Source: Thermicanus aegyptius DSM 12793 (lineage in GTDB: Bacteria; Bacillota; Bacilli; Thermicanales; Thermicanaceae). From it: a stretch of 64,000 nt of DNA. Position numbers and translations under genes: made by a program. The notes under the pieces were generated by a model, which saw nothing but the letters and a program-made list of their open reading frames with translations, had not been told where the DNA came from and did no database searches. Shown piece by piece: positions 34,965 to 44,420 of the stretch (position 1 is the first letter of the stretch; each line of letters opens with the position of its first letter). The stretch lies in contig NZ_KI783301.1 in NCBI RefSeq assembly GCF_000510645.1, positions 3,464,136-3,528,135 of the forward strand. Reading direction: 5' to 3'.

Positions 34965-36370
34965 AGTTGAGTCCGTATAATTGGTGTAAAATCAATCGTT
35001 CAGCTGGGTGACATAATACACAGGTGCCACCCCCGCCCTTCTCTGGTAGAATGAGTTTGTGAACAAAATCTACAGGGAGGTATGGAGATGGCACAATATA
35101 ATATTACCTTGAACGATGAAATTTTGAAAGATCTATTTTCTGGAGATAAGGGGGTGGCTGTCTTACTAGAACAGGTGCTGAATCAGGTTCTTCAAGCCCA
35201 GGCCACTGAGCAGTTGAATGCAGAGCCCTACGAACGGTCTGAAGATCGTCAGGGTTATCGCAATGGTACTCGCCCCCATCCCATCACGACCCGCGTCGGT
35301 ACGCTGGTATTGCGGGTGCCACGACTCCGTAGCGGCAAGTTTTCCACAGAGCTTTTTGCCCGTTATCAGCGCAGTGAACAGGCACTTTTACTGGCGATGA
35401 TGGAGATGGTTATTAATGGTGTATCCACAAGGAAGGTAGCCGCTATCACGGAGGAGCTATGTGGAGAAGAGTTTTCCAAGTCTACCGTATCGGAGCTCTG
35501 TAAACGATTGGACCCCGTTGTCCAAGGATGGAACGAACGAAGCCTGAAGGACAAGGAATACCCCTTTGTGATCGTGGATGCCATGGTGCTAAAGATTCGT
35601 GAGGATGGCAGGGTGCGCTCGAGGGCTGCTTTGATTGCTACTGGTGTGGGTGAAGACGGATACCGTGAAGTGCTAGGAATGCGCATCGGGGATAGCGAGT
35701 CTGAAGCCAGTTGGAGTGCGTTTTTCGGCTGGTTGAAGGACCGAGGGCTGCATGGTGTGGATATCGTTGTCTCTGACAGCCACAGCGGGCTTGTGAAAGC
35801 CCTACACACCCAGTTTCAAGGCTGTACCTGGCAACGATGCCAAACGCACTTTATGCGCAACTTCTTGGACGCCGTGCCTAAGAGTTTACAGGAGGAGCTG
35901 TATGGGAAAATGCGGGCCATCCTTGATGCGCCAGATGTGAAGACAGCCCGTTTGTTGATGGAGCAGGTTGTGAAAGAGTACAGCGATAGAGCACGAAAAG
36001 CTGTGGATATCCTCGAGTCGGGCTTTGATGACATCACGGCAGTACTGGAGCTGCCAGAACGGTACAGGAAACGTCTCCGTACTACCAACGGTCAGGAGCG
36101 TCTTAATGAGGAAATTCGCAGGCGAGATCGGGTGATTCGAATCTACCCGAATCGAGACTCGGCGATACGGCTTCTAGGTGCCTTGCTGATGGAGATTGAC
36201 GAGAAATGGCAATCTGGTCACCGGTACTTTGACATGGAAGACTATTACGTCTGGCGGGAGGAGCGTAGGAAGAAGGAGGTGGCGGAGTCACAGCAGAGCG
36301 TCCGAAAGGTTAGTTAACATAATGCAATCACCGGGGAGGGGAGAATTTACACCACAATTAGGACTTGACC
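34965..36370 (+). mobile_element. IS256-family insertion sequence
   Basis: About 1.4 kb with one transposase gene. Imperfect terminal inverted repeats of about 26 bp can be aligned (left AGTTGAGTCCGTATAATTGG; right end, reversed, GGTCAAGTCCTAATTGTGG). Flanks TAATAGGA (34957-34964) and AAATAGGA (36371-36378) agree at 7 of 8 positions, fitting an 8-bp target duplication with one later change. Inserted between a promoter and oppA. Confidence 0.85.
35088..36317 (+). CDS. IS256-family transposase
   Basis: 409 residues of the Mutator/IS256 DDE class, apparently intact. Acidic residues lie in VIVDAMVLKIRE, DIVVSDSHSGL and TTNGQERLNEEIRRRDRVIRIYPN, with the family WQRCQTHFMRN block between the second Asp and Glu. 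ATG at 35088 has GGGAGG 7 bases upstream; ATG at 35082 is too close to it. Confidence 0.95.
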   Translation: MAQYNITLNDEILKDLFSGDKGVAVLLEQVLNQVLQAQATEQLNAEPYERSEDRQGYRNGTRPHPITTRVGTLVLRVPRLRSGKFSTELFARYQRSEQALLLAMMEMVINGVSTRKVAAITEELCGEEFSKSTVSELCKRLDPVVQGWNERSLKDKEYPFVIVDAMVLKIREDGRVRSRAALIATGVGEDGYREVLGMRIGDSESEASWSAFFGWLKDRGLHGVDIVVSDSHSGLVKALHTQFQGCTWQRCQTHFMRNFLDAVPKSLQEELYGKMRAILDAPDVKTARLLMEQVVKEYSDRARKAVDILESGFDDITAVLELPERYRKRLRTTNGQERLNEEIRRRDRVIRIYPNRDSAIRLLGALLMEIDEKWQSGHRYFDMEDYYVWREERRKKEVAESQQSVRKVS

Positions 36371-36462
36371 AAATAGGAGATTCGCCTCATATTTTCTAAA
36401 AAGGAGCCCTTTTATCTTTTAACTGTGCGAAATTTTATAAAAATGAGGAGGTCAAAAAAAGG

Positions 36463-38250
36463 ATGAAGAAAAAAGCTTTTCTAATCCTCGTTAGTCTGCT
36501 TCTTTTGGGAGCCGTCGCCCTTTCAGGATGCGGAGGGAATACCTCGGAACCTGCCCCTCAAACCACCACTCCCCCTGCCGGAGGGAATACCGATACCGGA
36601 ACGCAAGTAACAGGCACAGACAAACAGGGAGATACCGCGGAAAAGCCGACTCTCGGTTTCATCCCTGCCAAAGATCCCACCGCCGTTCCCGCAGCCGCCA
36701 AGGCTCGCACCGACACCATTATCATCGGAATGAACGCGACCGAGGGCGTATTCAATCCCCTTTACGGCTCTTCCCAGTATGACGTCTACGTCATGGATAC
36801 CCTTTTTCAATTTTTGGTGAAACCCGATAAGGATGCTACGCTCATCCCTGATTTGGCCAAATGGGATGTTTCCGCGGACGGCAAAACATACACCTTCCAC
36901 ATCGATCCGAATGCTACATTCTCCGACGGGACGCCGGTTACCGCCGAAGACCTCGCTTTTTCCTACTATATCATCGGGGATCCCACTTTTGACGGAGTGG
37001 CCGATTTAACCACCGCCGGCATCGTGGGATATGATGAGTACAAAAATGATAAAGCAGGAAAGGTGACCACCATCTCGGGGGTAAAGGTCGTCGATGAAAA
37101 AACCCTGGAGGTGACGGTAAAGGAGCCAAAGGGAACAACCCTTTTCGAAATTAACGTTCCGGCCCTTTCCAAAAAATATTACGGAAAAGGCTTTAAGAAA
37201 GGGGATTTAAGCGGAATCACCGCACTTCACCAGAAACCGATGGGAAGCGGTCCCTATGTGCTAAAAAAATATACCCCGGGCCAGGAAGTGGTAATGGAAG
37301 CGAACCCTAATTTCTGGGAAGGAGCTCCAAAGGTAAAGAACATCATCTTTAAAGCGACGACCGAAGAAACGAATATCCAGTTGTTGCAGAACGGGGAAAC
37401 CGACTTCGAAGAAGGGATCTCCGTAAACAAAGACAACATGGAACTTTTGGATACCATTCCGTTCCTGAACAGAAGTCTCCTGCTCAACAACGGGTACGGA
37501 TATATCGGCATGAATCACAAATTGGATAAATTTAAGGATAAGCGGGTGCGGAAAGCGCTGGCTTACGGGCTAAACCGGGAGGAGGCGGTGTTTGCCTATT
37601 CCCAGGGATTCGCCAATGTGATTGACGTGCCCGAATCGAAAGTCTCTTGGGCTTATCCGGATGAAAAAGATATTATCCACTACAATTACGATCCGGAGAA
37701 GGCAAAACAGCTCTTGGATGAGGCAGGCTGGAAGGTGGGAGATGATGGGTTCCGTTATAAAGACGGGCAAAAGTTTACCATCACCTTTACGGCCACCACT
37801 CCCAACCCAGTCAATGAAGCCCTTGTTCCCATCATGAAGGAAAACTATAAAGAACTCGGCATCGATCTGGTGGTGGAGCAACTCGACTTCAACGCCGTCA
37901 CCAATAAAGTGGATAAAGGCGATATTGAAATGTATTTCCTCGCCTGGGGGTTAACCGTTGACCCGGATAATTACAGCGTATTCCATTCCAAAGGGACTCA
38001 GAATACCTTGGGTTACAGCAATCCGGAGGTAGACCGCTTAATCATCGAAGGGCAAAAGGCGTTGAAACAGGAAGATCGGAAAAAGATCTACCAGGAGCTT
38101 TATAAGGTGCTAAACGATGATCTCCCCTATATCTTCCTCTATCAGAGGTACAACATGAACACTTTCAATGCCCGCCTAACCGGATTTGATATTTCGCCAT
38201 ATAAAGATTTCAGTCGGAGCCTTCACCAGGTTACCATTCAAAATCAATGA
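36463..38250 (+). CDS. oppA: oligopeptide ABC transporter, substrate-binding lipoprotein
   Basis: Extracellular peptide-binding lipoprotein of the SBP family 5. 595 residues; signal peptide with lipobox ALSGC, then a Thr/Pro-rich linker and the binding domain with TFHIDPNATFSDGTPVTAEDLAFSY-type sequence and LAYGLNREEAV. First gene of oppABCDF. AGGAGG lies 11 bases before the ATG. It starts about 90 bp after the IS end. Confidence 0.93.
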   Translation: MKKKAFLILVSLLLLGAVALSGCGGNTSEPAPQTTTPPAGGNTDTGTQVTGTDKQGDTAEKPTLGFIPAKDPTAVPAAAKARTDTIIIGMNATEGVFNPLYGSSQYDVYVMDTLFQFLVKPDKDATLIPDLAKWDVSADGKTYTFHIDPNATFSDGTPVTAEDLAFSYYIIGDPTFDGVADLTTAGIVGYDEYKNDKAGKVTTISGVKVVDEKTLEVTVKEPKGTTLFEINVPALSKKYYGKGFKKGDLSGITALHQKPMGSGPYVLKKYTPGQEVVMEANPNFWEGAPKVKNIIFKATTEETNIQLLQNGETDFEEGISVNKDNMELLDTIPFLNRSLLLNNGYGYIGMNHKLDKFKDKRVRKALAYGLNREEAVFAYSQGFANVIDVPESKVSWAYPDEKDIIHYNYDPEKAKQLLDEAGWKVGDDGFRYKDGQKFTITFTATTPNPVNEALVPIMKENYKELGIDLVVEQLDFNAVTNKVDKGDIEMYFLAWGLTVDPDNYSVFHSKGTQNTLGYSNPEVDRLIIEGQKALKQEDRKKIYQELYKVLNDDLPYIFLYQRYNMNTFNARLTGFDISPYKDFSRSLHQVTIQNQ

Positions 38251-38278
38251 GGTCGATTTTATAGAAATCAGACTTTTA

Positions 38279-38316
38279 TGCAAATATGCTCGGCCCTGGG
38301 GCTGGGCATATTTGCA
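38279..38316 (+). promoter_or_regulatory. intercistronic hairpin between oppA and oppB
   Basis: TGCAAATATGC and GCATATTTGCA form an 11-bp perfect stem around a GC-rich loop, with no T-run. It is best read as an mRNA-stabilising or partial-termination hairpin that keeps oppA mRNA more abundant than the permease genes. Confidence 0.65.
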
Positions 38317-38334
38317 CAATGAGGAGAGGAAGCG

Positions 38335-39303
38335 ATGATACAGTATATCGTCAGAAGGTTACTTCAAAGTATTCCCACCGTAGTTGGCGCATCGATCGTT
38401 ATTTTTCTCTTCTTTACCTTAACCCCCGGTGATTTCATCACGGCCCGGTTCGGTGCCAATCCCCATATTACGGCAGAACGTATGGCGGAGCTTCGCGCCC
38501 TTTATGGGTTTGACGCCCCCCTCCATGAACGCTATCTCGCTTGGGCAGGGAGTCTGTTAAGAGGCGATTTGGGAGAATCCTATATGTACCGCCAGCCTGT
38601 GTCCGATGTGATGAGCACTTTCCTTTGGAACTCCTTTATCATCGCCATCGTGGTGGTCTTGCTGCAGTGGATCATCGCATCGGTGGTTGGAATCTTTGCG
38701 GCCATTAGGCAATACTCCATCTACGACTCCATCGTGACGCTCCTTGTATTTATTGCCATGTCCCTCCCCTCCTTTTTTTTAGGGCTATTATTATTGAAAT
38801 GGTTTGCCGTGGATTACAAAATTTTTCCACTGGGAGGGATGAAAACGACAGGGGTTGATTATACAGGGTTCGCCTATCTATGGGATGTGTTGAAACACAT
38901 GTCCTTGCCCGTCACCTCCTTGACGCTTTTAGGCATCGGCCCATTAACCCGCTACTTTCGAACCAGCATGCTGGAAGTGATTCACCAGGATTATGTGAGA
39001 ACGGCACGGGCGAAAGGTTTAAGTGAACGGGTGGTCATCTTTAAACATGCCCTCCGCAATGCCCTCCTCCCGTTGATTACCTTATTCGTTTTGGAGCTTC
39101 CCGGATTATTCGCTGGGGCGATTATTACCGAACGAATTTTTAACTGGCCGGGAATTGGGAAAGTTACCCTGGACGGCCTATTTCAACGGGATTATCCCCT
39201 AATGATGGGATATACCTTAATCATTGCCGTATTAACCATTCTGGCCAACATCTTGGCAGACATCTTATATGGGGTTGCCGATCCCCGTGTGCGGTTGAAA
39301 TAA
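38335..39303 (+). CDS. oppB: oligopeptide ABC transporter permease OppB
   Basis: Inner-membrane channel subunit, 322 residues, six predicted membrane segments. The N-terminus MIQYIVRRLLQSIPTVVGASI is typical of OppB/DppB, and the EAA loop that contacts the ATPases reads ARAKGLSERVVIFKHALRNALLP. Confidence 0.95.
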   Translation: MIQYIVRRLLQSIPTVVGASIVIFLFFTLTPGDFITARFGANPHITAERMAELRALYGFDAPLHERYLAWAGSLLRGDLGESYMYRQPVSDVMSTFLWNSFIIAIVVVLLQWIIASVVGIFAAIRQYSIYDSIVTLLVFIAMSLPSFFLGLLLLKWFAVDYKIFPLGGMKTTGVDYTGFAYLWDVLKHMSLPVTSLTLLGIGPLTRYFRTSMLEVIHQDYVRTARAKGLSERVVIFKHALRNALLPLITLFVLELPGLFAGAIITERIFNWPGIGKVTLDGLFQRDYPLMMGYTLIIAVLTILANILADILYGVADPRVRLK

Positions 39304-39316
39304 GGGAGGGAGCCCA

Positions 39317-40240
39317 ATGATCCAAACCGTGACCCGTATTTCACTTCAAAAAGAGATAAAACCCACTCGTAGTGAATCTCCTTGGCGGACCGCATTTCGG
39401 CGTCTGGTTAAAAACAAGCTAGCCATGGCAGGATTTTTCATCCTCCTCTTCATGTTCCTCTTTTCCTTTGTGGGCCCTTATTTTTCCCCGTATAAAGAAG
39501 CCAAAATTACGATTCGGGATGCGAACCAACCTCCCAGTGCCGTCCATTGGTTAGGGACGGATAATTTGGGCAGAGATGTTCTCCTTCGGGTGATGGAGGC
39601 AGGGCAGATCTCCCTTACGGTAGGACTCGTGGCCACTCTGCTTGTTGTCATCATCGGCGGTTTGGTCGGTGCTGTTTCGGGTTATTACGGGAGATGGGTT
39701 GATGTCATTCTTATGCGATTTGTGGATATCATGTACGCCATCCCCACATTGCCGATCCTAATCCTGCTCGGCGCGATTTTATCCGATTTAAAATTTCCTC
39801 CGGAACAAAGGATCTACGTGGTGATGTTTATGTTGGGGGCGCTCGGATGGATGGGAGTAGCCCGACTTGTGCGCAGCCAAATCCTCAGCTTGAAGGAACA
39901 AGAATTTATGATCGCCAACGAGGTGTTGGGAATTCGGGATCGCCGAAAGATTTTTCGCCATTTATTGCCCAATACGGTCCCCATCATTATCGTGACGGCG
40001 ACGCTAAGCGTGGCTGGCTCCATTTTGACCGAATCTGCCTTAAGCTATCTGGGGCTTGGAGTGATCCCTCCCACTCCCTCTTGGGGGCAGATGCTTTCAG
40101 TGGCCAATAATCTGATTGACTTTCAAAAAAGGCCATGGCTTTGGATTCCACCGGGGGTAAGCATCCTGGTGACGGTTGTTGCGATCAACTTTATCGGAGA
40201 CGGATTAAGGGACGCATTAGATCCGAAACAGAAAAGGTAG
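39317..40240 (+). CDS. oppC: oligopeptide ABC transporter permease OppC
   Basis: Second channel subunit, 307 residues, with the DppC/OppC cytoplasmic N-terminal extension before the first membrane segment, GTDNLGRDVLLRVMEAGQISL, and an EAA loop (NEVLGIRDRRKIFRHLLPNTVP). It follows oppB by 13 bp. Confidence 0.95.
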   Translation: MIQTVTRISLQKEIKPTRSESPWRTAFRRLVKNKLAMAGFFILLFMFLFSFVGPYFSPYKEAKITIRDANQPPSAVHWLGTDNLGRDVLLRVMEAGQISLTVGLVATLLVVIIGGLVGAVSGYYGRWVDVILMRFVDIMYAIPTLPILILLGAILSDLKFPPEQRIYVVMFMLGALGWMGVARLVRSQILSLKEQEFMIANEVLGIRDRRKIFRHLLPNTVPIIIVTATLSVAGSILTESALSYLGLGVIPPTPSWGQMLSVANNLIDFQKRPWLWIPPGVSILVTVVAINFIGDGLRDALDPKQKR

Positions 40241-40254
40241 GGGATTAAGGGAAG

Positions 40255-41238
40255 ATGGGAAAAAATCTGGTGGAGTTTCGCAATCTTAAAACCTATTTTT
40301 ATACCGAAGCAGGGGTCGTAAAGGCCGTCGATGATATCAGCTTCGTCATTAGGGAAGGTGAAACGGTAGCTGTTGTTGGGGAATCGGGTTGTGGGAAGAG
40401 TATCACCGCCTTGTCCCTCATGAGGCTTATTCCTTCTCCCCCTGGGAAAATGGTAGGAGGAGAAATTCTCTTCGAGGGGAAAGATCTCTTAGCATTGCGG
40501 AATCAGGAAATGATGATGATCCGCGGAAATGAGATCGCCATGATCTTTCAGGAACCCATGACTTCTTTAAACCCGGTTTTGAAAATCGGGGAACAGATCA
40601 TGGAACCCCTGATGAAACACAAATTGATGAGCAAACGAGAGGCTTATAAAAAAGCGATTGAGCTAATCGAGCAGGTAAGGATTCCAAGGGCAAATGAGAT
40701 CGTGGATCAGTATCCCCATGAATTGAGCGGGGGGATGAGGCAGCGGATCATGATCGCCATCGCCTTAAGCTGTGACCCGAAACTTCTCATCGCCGACGAG
40801 CCGACGACGGCATTGGATGTGACGATTCAAGCCCAAATTCTTGATCTACTGCGCACCTTAAAGGAGGAACGGAAGATGGCCCTCATGCTTATCACTCATG
40901 ATTTAGGAGTGGTTGCGGAGATGGCGGATTATGTGGTGGTGATGTATGCAGGCAAAGTGATTGAGGAGGCGCCTGTGATCGATATTTTTAAAAATCCGCG
41001 GCATCCCTATACGAAAGGTCTTCTTAAAGCGAAACCCATCATCGGGAAAAGAACGGAAAAACTATATACCATACCTGGACAAGTTCCTAACCCGATCAAT
41101 CTAGGGAATGAGTGCCATTTTAACGAACGATGCGAATATTGTATGGATATATGCCGGGAGAAAGAACCCCCGCTTAGGAAGGATGAGAAAGGGAATAAGG
41201 TGGCCTGCTGGCTCTATGAAGGAGTGTTGCAAAAATGA
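40255..41238 (+). CDS. oppD: oligopeptide ABC transporter ATPase OppD
   Basis: 327-residue ATPase: Walker [12 protein letters not shown], signature [12 protein letters not shown], Walker [13 protein letters not shown] and H-loop ITHDLG. The C-terminal oligopeptide-transporter extension has the cysteine cluster C-X5-C-X2-C-X3-C ([14 protein letters not shown]), suggestive of an iron-sulphur or metal site seen in this family. Its stop overlaps the oppF start (ATGA). Confidence 0.95.
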   Translation: MGKNLVEFRNLKTYFYTEAGVVKAVDDISFVIREGETVAVVGESGCGKSITALSLMRLIPSPPGKMVGGEILFEGKDLLALRNQEMMMIRGNEIAMIFQEPMTSLNPVLKIGEQIMEPLMKHKLMSKREAYKKAIELIEQVRIPRANEIVDQYPHELSGGMRQRIMIAIALSCDPKLLIADEPTTALDVTIQAQILDLLRTLKEERKMALMLITHDLGVVAEMADYVVVMYAGKVIEEAPVIDIFKNPRHPYTKGLLKAKPIIGKRTEKLYTIPGQVPNPINLGNECHFNERCEYCMDICREKEPPLRKDEKGNKVACWLYEGVLQK

Positions 41239-42200
41239 GCGAAATTCTCCTTGAAGTAAACGATCTGAAAAAATACTTCCCCATAAAGGCAGGCGTATTC
41301 CAAAGGACGGTCGGGCATGTGAAGGCGGTGGACGGGGTTTCTTTCCGGATTAACAAAGGGGAAACCTTAGGGTTGGTTGGCGAATCGGGGTGTGGGAAGA
41401 GTACGGTTGGTCGAACGATTCTGCGGCTCTTTGATAAAACGGAAGGGAAAGTAGTTTTTAAAGGAAAGAATATACATCAATTGTCGAAGTCGGAGCTTCG
41501 GAGTATTCGTCCGAAAATGCAGCTTGTCTTCCAAGACCCCTACAGTTCTTTAAATCCCCGTTATAAGGTGGGAGAGGCGATCGGGGAGGCCTTGGTAGAT
41601 CATGGATATTGTACCCGGGAGGAAATGAGGGATCGAGTGTTTCAGGTTTTGGAGGTCGTTGGACTTGCTCCCTACCACTACGACCGCTATCCCCATGAAT
41701 TTTCCGGAGGACAGAGACAGAGAATTGGGATCGCGAGGGCACTCATCTTAAATCCCGATTTTATCGTCTTGGATGAACCGGTCTCCGCCCTCGATGTGTC
41801 GATTCAGGCGCAGATTATTAACCTTCTCACCGATTTGCAGGAACGGACCAATCTTACCTACCTCTTTATCTCCCATGATTTAAGCGTGGTTGAACATATT
41901 TCCACCCATGTCGCCGTCATGTATCTAGGATCGATTGTGGAGAAGGCATCCCGGGACGAGCTCTTTAAGAATCCACTTCACCCTTATACGAAGGCCCTTT
42001 TATCCGCCGTGCCGATTCCCGATCCGACGGCGAAGCGGGAACGAATCATATTGGAGGGGGATATTCCGAGTCCGGCCAATCCTCCAAAGGGGTGTAAATT
42101 CCATACCCGCTGTCCGATCGCGACAAAGATTTGTTCCGAGCAGGTTCCTCAGTTACGGGATATGGGGTCGGGTCATCTGGTAGCCTGCCATTTGGTTTAA
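41235..42200 (+). CDS. oppF: oligopeptide ABC transporter ATPase OppF
   Basis: 321-residue partner ATPase: [35 protein letters not shown], and the same type of C-terminal cysteine cluster ([14 protein letters not shown]). Last gene of the operon; overlaps oppD by 4 bp. Confidence 0.95.
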   Translation: MSEILLEVNDLKKYFPIKAGVFQRTVGHVKAVDGVSFRINKGETLGLVGESGCGKSTVGRTILRLFDKTEGKVVFKGKNIHQLSKSELRSIRPKMQLVFQDPYSSLNPRYKVGEAIGEALVDHGYCTREEMRDRVFQVLEVVGLAPYHYDRYPHEFSGGQRQRIGIARALILNPDFIVLDEPVSALDVSIQAQIINLLTDLQERTNLTYLFISHDLSVVEHISTHVAVMYLGSIVEKASRDELFKNPLHPYTKALLSAVPIPDPTAKRERIILEGDIPSPANPPKGCKFHTRCPIATKICSEQVPQLRDMGSGHLVACHLV

Positions 42201-42264
42201 CCGCCGCTCCCAGGCTTTGGGGGTTGAATCCCCCTCCTCCCTATGGTATTATAATCTGTGCTGT

Positions 42265-42340
42265 GGTCCCGTAGCTCAGCGGATAGAGCCGCAGTTTCCT
42301 AAACTGTGGGTCGGAGGTTCGAGTCCTCTCGGGGCCACCA
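42265..42340 (+). tRNA. tRNA-Arg (CCU)
   Basis: 76 nt with encoded CCA. Acceptor GGTCCCG/CGGGGCC, anticodon CCT at 42298-42300 in loop TTCCTAA, T arm GGAGGTTCGAGTCCTCT. A TATTATAAT -10-like element precedes it. Confidence 0.95.
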
Positions 42341-42357
42341 TTAAATGTTTGTAATGG

Positions 42358-42392
42358 ATGCGGTTTTCCTGATTTTTAGGGACCGCATTTTT
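42358..42392 (+). terminator. terminator after tRNA-Arg
   Basis: ATGCGGT/ACCGCAT stem followed by TTTTTAT. Confidence 0.75.
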
Positions 42393-42442
42393 ATCTTATT
42401 CCGGTTTTATCTCTTATCTTTCCAATCAAACGTTGCCTTGGC

Positions 42443-42742
42443 TTATAAAAAACGCCGTACAGCTATTTCATTCCCAACAATATCTGGAAAAATCGTAATA
42501 GGGGATACCAAATACCCGGATGCTGTTTCTGAATCTACCTGAAGATTTTTAGAGGGTGTTGGAATTACGTCTTCATCCTTTTCCATACCGTATATATGAA
42601 GCTCTAACGCCTCGGTGGCTTGTTTCCGCGCCATTTCAAAATCCTCTCCATAACTTATGCAACCAGGAAGGTCAGGAAAGTAGACGCTATAATCTGTTTC
42701 AGTTGGTTCAAACACAGCCAAATAAGTGAGTTTACGCATCAT
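42443..42742 (-). CDS. hicB: HicB-family antitoxin-like protein
   Basis: 99 residues with the HicB partial RNase-H fold pattern: YLAVFEPTETDYSVYFPDLPGC followed by GEDFEMARKQATEALELHIYGM. No C-terminal DNA-binding domain is evident. GGAG precedes the ATG at 42742 by 5 bases (ATG 42739 also possible). The toxin gene that should lie upstream is only a remnant (42788-42871). Confidence 0.85.
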   Translation of the reverse strand: MMRKLTYLAVFEPTETDYSVYFPDLPGCISYGEDFEMARKQATEALELHIYGMEKDEDVIPTPSKNLQVDSETASGYLVSPITIFPDIVGNEIAVRRFL

Positions 42743-42787
42743 CTGATCTCCTTTCATGTGCAGGGGGATTACTTTAGTCCCGCCTGT

Positions 42788-42871
42788 TTATTTAAGAATA
42801 CTATTTCGTGTACCGGGAGCAATATCCCCTTTATGATTAGGAACGGTTACCTTACCGGACTTAGTTGGATG
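42788..42871 (-). pseudogene. hicA: hicA toxin remnant (3' end only)
   Basis: Leftward translation gives HPTKSGKVTVPNHKGDIAPG then TRNSILK and a stop, the C-terminal part of a HicA mRNA interferase. Upstream of the His the frame becomes unrelated sequence and meets TAA near the tRNA-fMet promoter, so the N-terminal two thirds, including the dsRBD start and catalytic His, are missing. The remnant is 45 bp upstream of hicB. Confidence 0.75.
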
Positions 42872-42919
42872 GAAAATTGGAAATTTGATGGGTGGAAATT
42901 GATTTCCAATTATTTACGG

Positions 42920-42948
42920 TTGCATTTTTGGGAGTTTCATTGTAAAAT
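42920..42948 (+). promoter_or_regulatory. promoter of the tRNA-fMet/tRNA-Lys operon
   Basis: TTGCAT (42920-42925), 17-bp spacer, TAAAAT (42943-42948), 26 bp before tRNA-fMet. Confidence 0.75.
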
Positions 42949-42974
42949 GTTTTTTGTCGCTGATAAAAGAACAT

Positions 42975-43049
<75 letters not shown>

Positions 43050-43051
43050 TT

Positions 43052-43127
43052 GGGCCTTTAGCTTAGTTGGTAGAGCACCTGACTCTTAATCAGGGGGTCC
43101 AGGGTTCGAGTCCCTGAAGGCCCACCA
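43052..43127 (+). tRNA. tRNA-Lys (CUU), target of island integration
   Basis: 76 nt with CCA: acceptor GGGCCTT/AAGGCCC, anticodon CTT in loop CTCTTAA. The gene is complete; its 3' 47 bp (from the anticodon stem on) are the attL core and are repeated at 57134-57180. Confidence 0.96.
43081..43127. repeat. attL core (47-bp repeat)
   Basis: 3' part of tRNA-Lys, identical over all 47 bp to 57134-57180; identity stops abruptly on both sides. Confidence 0.95.
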
Positions 43128-43158
43128 AAAAAGCCATACGTATCAAGGAGAAAGGAGT

Positions 43159-43185
43159 CATACCCCCTTAAGGTATGGCTTTTTT
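43159..43185 (+). terminator. terminator at island left end
   Basis: CATACC/GGTATG hairpin followed by GCTTTTTTG; a larger AGCCATAC/GTATGGCT pairing is also possible. It belongs to the island and now ends the tRNA-fMet/tRNA-Lys transcript 32-58 bp after the tRNA. In the other direction it can end integrase mRNA. Confidence 0.8.
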
Positions 43186-43195
43186 GTTGCCTTAT

Positions 43196-43213
43196 GTGTG
43201 CGTATAGTGTGCG
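43196..43213. repeat. candidate integrase arm sites, left
   Basis: Two direct copies of GTGTGCG (43196-43202, 43207-43213), 11 bp apart. The same pair occurs near the right end (56986-57004). Position and pairing suit arm-type binding sites of a tyrosine integrase. Confidence 0.55.
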
Positions 43214-43217
43214 GATT

Positions 43218-44354
43218 TTAGAAAAGCATTTCTTGTAACGCATCTGAGGCTTTTTGCTGCATGTCCGGTAAAACATGGCTATAACGATTGAGAGTCATAT
43301 TTACGCTTGCATGGCCAAGGCGTTCGGCCACGACCTTTGGGGAGATCCCAGCAAGAAGGAGAAGGGTAGCGCATGTATGTCTAAGATCATAAATGCGGAT
43401 AGGGGGTAAACCTGCCAATTCAAGGATTGGCTTAAAGTGGCGTTTCACAAGGTTCCGGTGGGTGATTGGTTCTCCGTTGTCTGCTGTAAAGACAAAGCCA
43501 TAGTCTTTATAGCTCTCCGCCTTCTTTTTCTTACGCTCCTCTTGCTTTTCCTTATGCTCCTTTAGGATATTGATCATTTCAGGTGGTATCGTAATGTTTC
43601 TCCGGCTGCCGGCTGTCTTAGGCTCTTTTAGCTTCCATCCATCCTTAGTGCGGTATAGAGAAGTTTTGATGAAGATCCTTCCATTCTCCAGATCCACTTC
43701 ATCCCACTTTAGCGCATAGGCTTCTCCTGGCCTTACTCCTGTGGTTAGCATGAGCATGAAAAGGGCATAATAAGGATCAGATGAAGCAGCTTCTTTAAAC
43801 CATATTGCCTCTTCTTTGGTTAGAACCCGCATATTTCCATCTTCATCATCATCAATGATCGCTTTCTTTCTTGGGATCTCCACAAGTTCCGCCGGATTTC
43901 TGGGGATAAGCTGCCACTTAACGGCCTGCTTTAGCGCTTGTTTTAAGACAGTAACGGTGTATTGAGTCGTTCGTGTGATCCCTTTATCGTGCATATCGTT
44001 GATGAGCTTTTGAATGTCCAGCGGTTTCAGTTTAGATAGCTTATGTTCTCCGATAACAGGATATACATAACGTTCTAATAATCCTCTATAGTCTTGATAC
44101 GTTCGTTCGGATACCCTTTTCTTAGCAGCTTGCTCTAACCATTCTTCAAGGTAGGCTCTGACAGTCTTATTTGTAGGTTCCACGAAGGTCCCAAGGTCCC
44201 TTTCTCTCAAAACGCTATTTAAGTATTTCTCCGCATCCTTTTTGTTTCCATGAATCGTCTTGTTGTGGTATTTCCTCTTGCCTTCAGAATTAAGGCCCAT
44301 ATAAACCCTGACAAGCCATACGTTATCTCCGCGCTTTTGAATAGAACCGGCCAT
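43218..44354 (-). CDS. int: tyrosine integrase of the island
   Basis: 378 residues: N-terminal AP2-like arm-binding domain (GSIQKRGDNVWLVRVYMG), SAM-like core-binding domain (about 62-160) and catalytic domain with R208 (TGVRPGE), K246, YDLRHT (R325), H348 (LGH) and nucleophile Y358 (NRYSHV). Adjacent to attL as expected. ATG at 44354 follows GAGGAGGTGG. Catalyses site-specific insertion and, with the small HTH protein, probably excision. Confidence 0.96.
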   Translation of the reverse strand: MAGSIQKRGDNVWLVRVYMGLNSEGKRKYHNKTIHGNKKDAEKYLNSVLRERDLGTFVEPTNKTVRAYLEEWLEQAAKKRVSERTYQDYRGLLERYVYPVIGEHKLSKLKPLDIQKLINDMHDKGITRTTQYTVTVLKQALKQAVKWQLIPRNPAELVEIPRKKAIIDDDEDGNMRVLTKEEAIWFKEAASSDPYYALFMLMLTTGVRPGEAYALKWDEVDLENGRIFIKTSLYRTKDGWKLKEPKTAGSRRNITIPPEMINILKEHKEKQEERKKKKAESYKDYGFVFTADNGEPITHRNLVKRHFKPILELAGLPPIRIYDLRHTCATLLLLAGISPKVVAERLGHASVNMTLNRYSHVLPDMQQKASDALQEMLF

Positions 44355-44420
44355 GAAGCCACCTCCTCACTTAGATTATATCTTGATACACTTTTTTGCT
44401 TCAAGCAAAAAAAATAGGGT

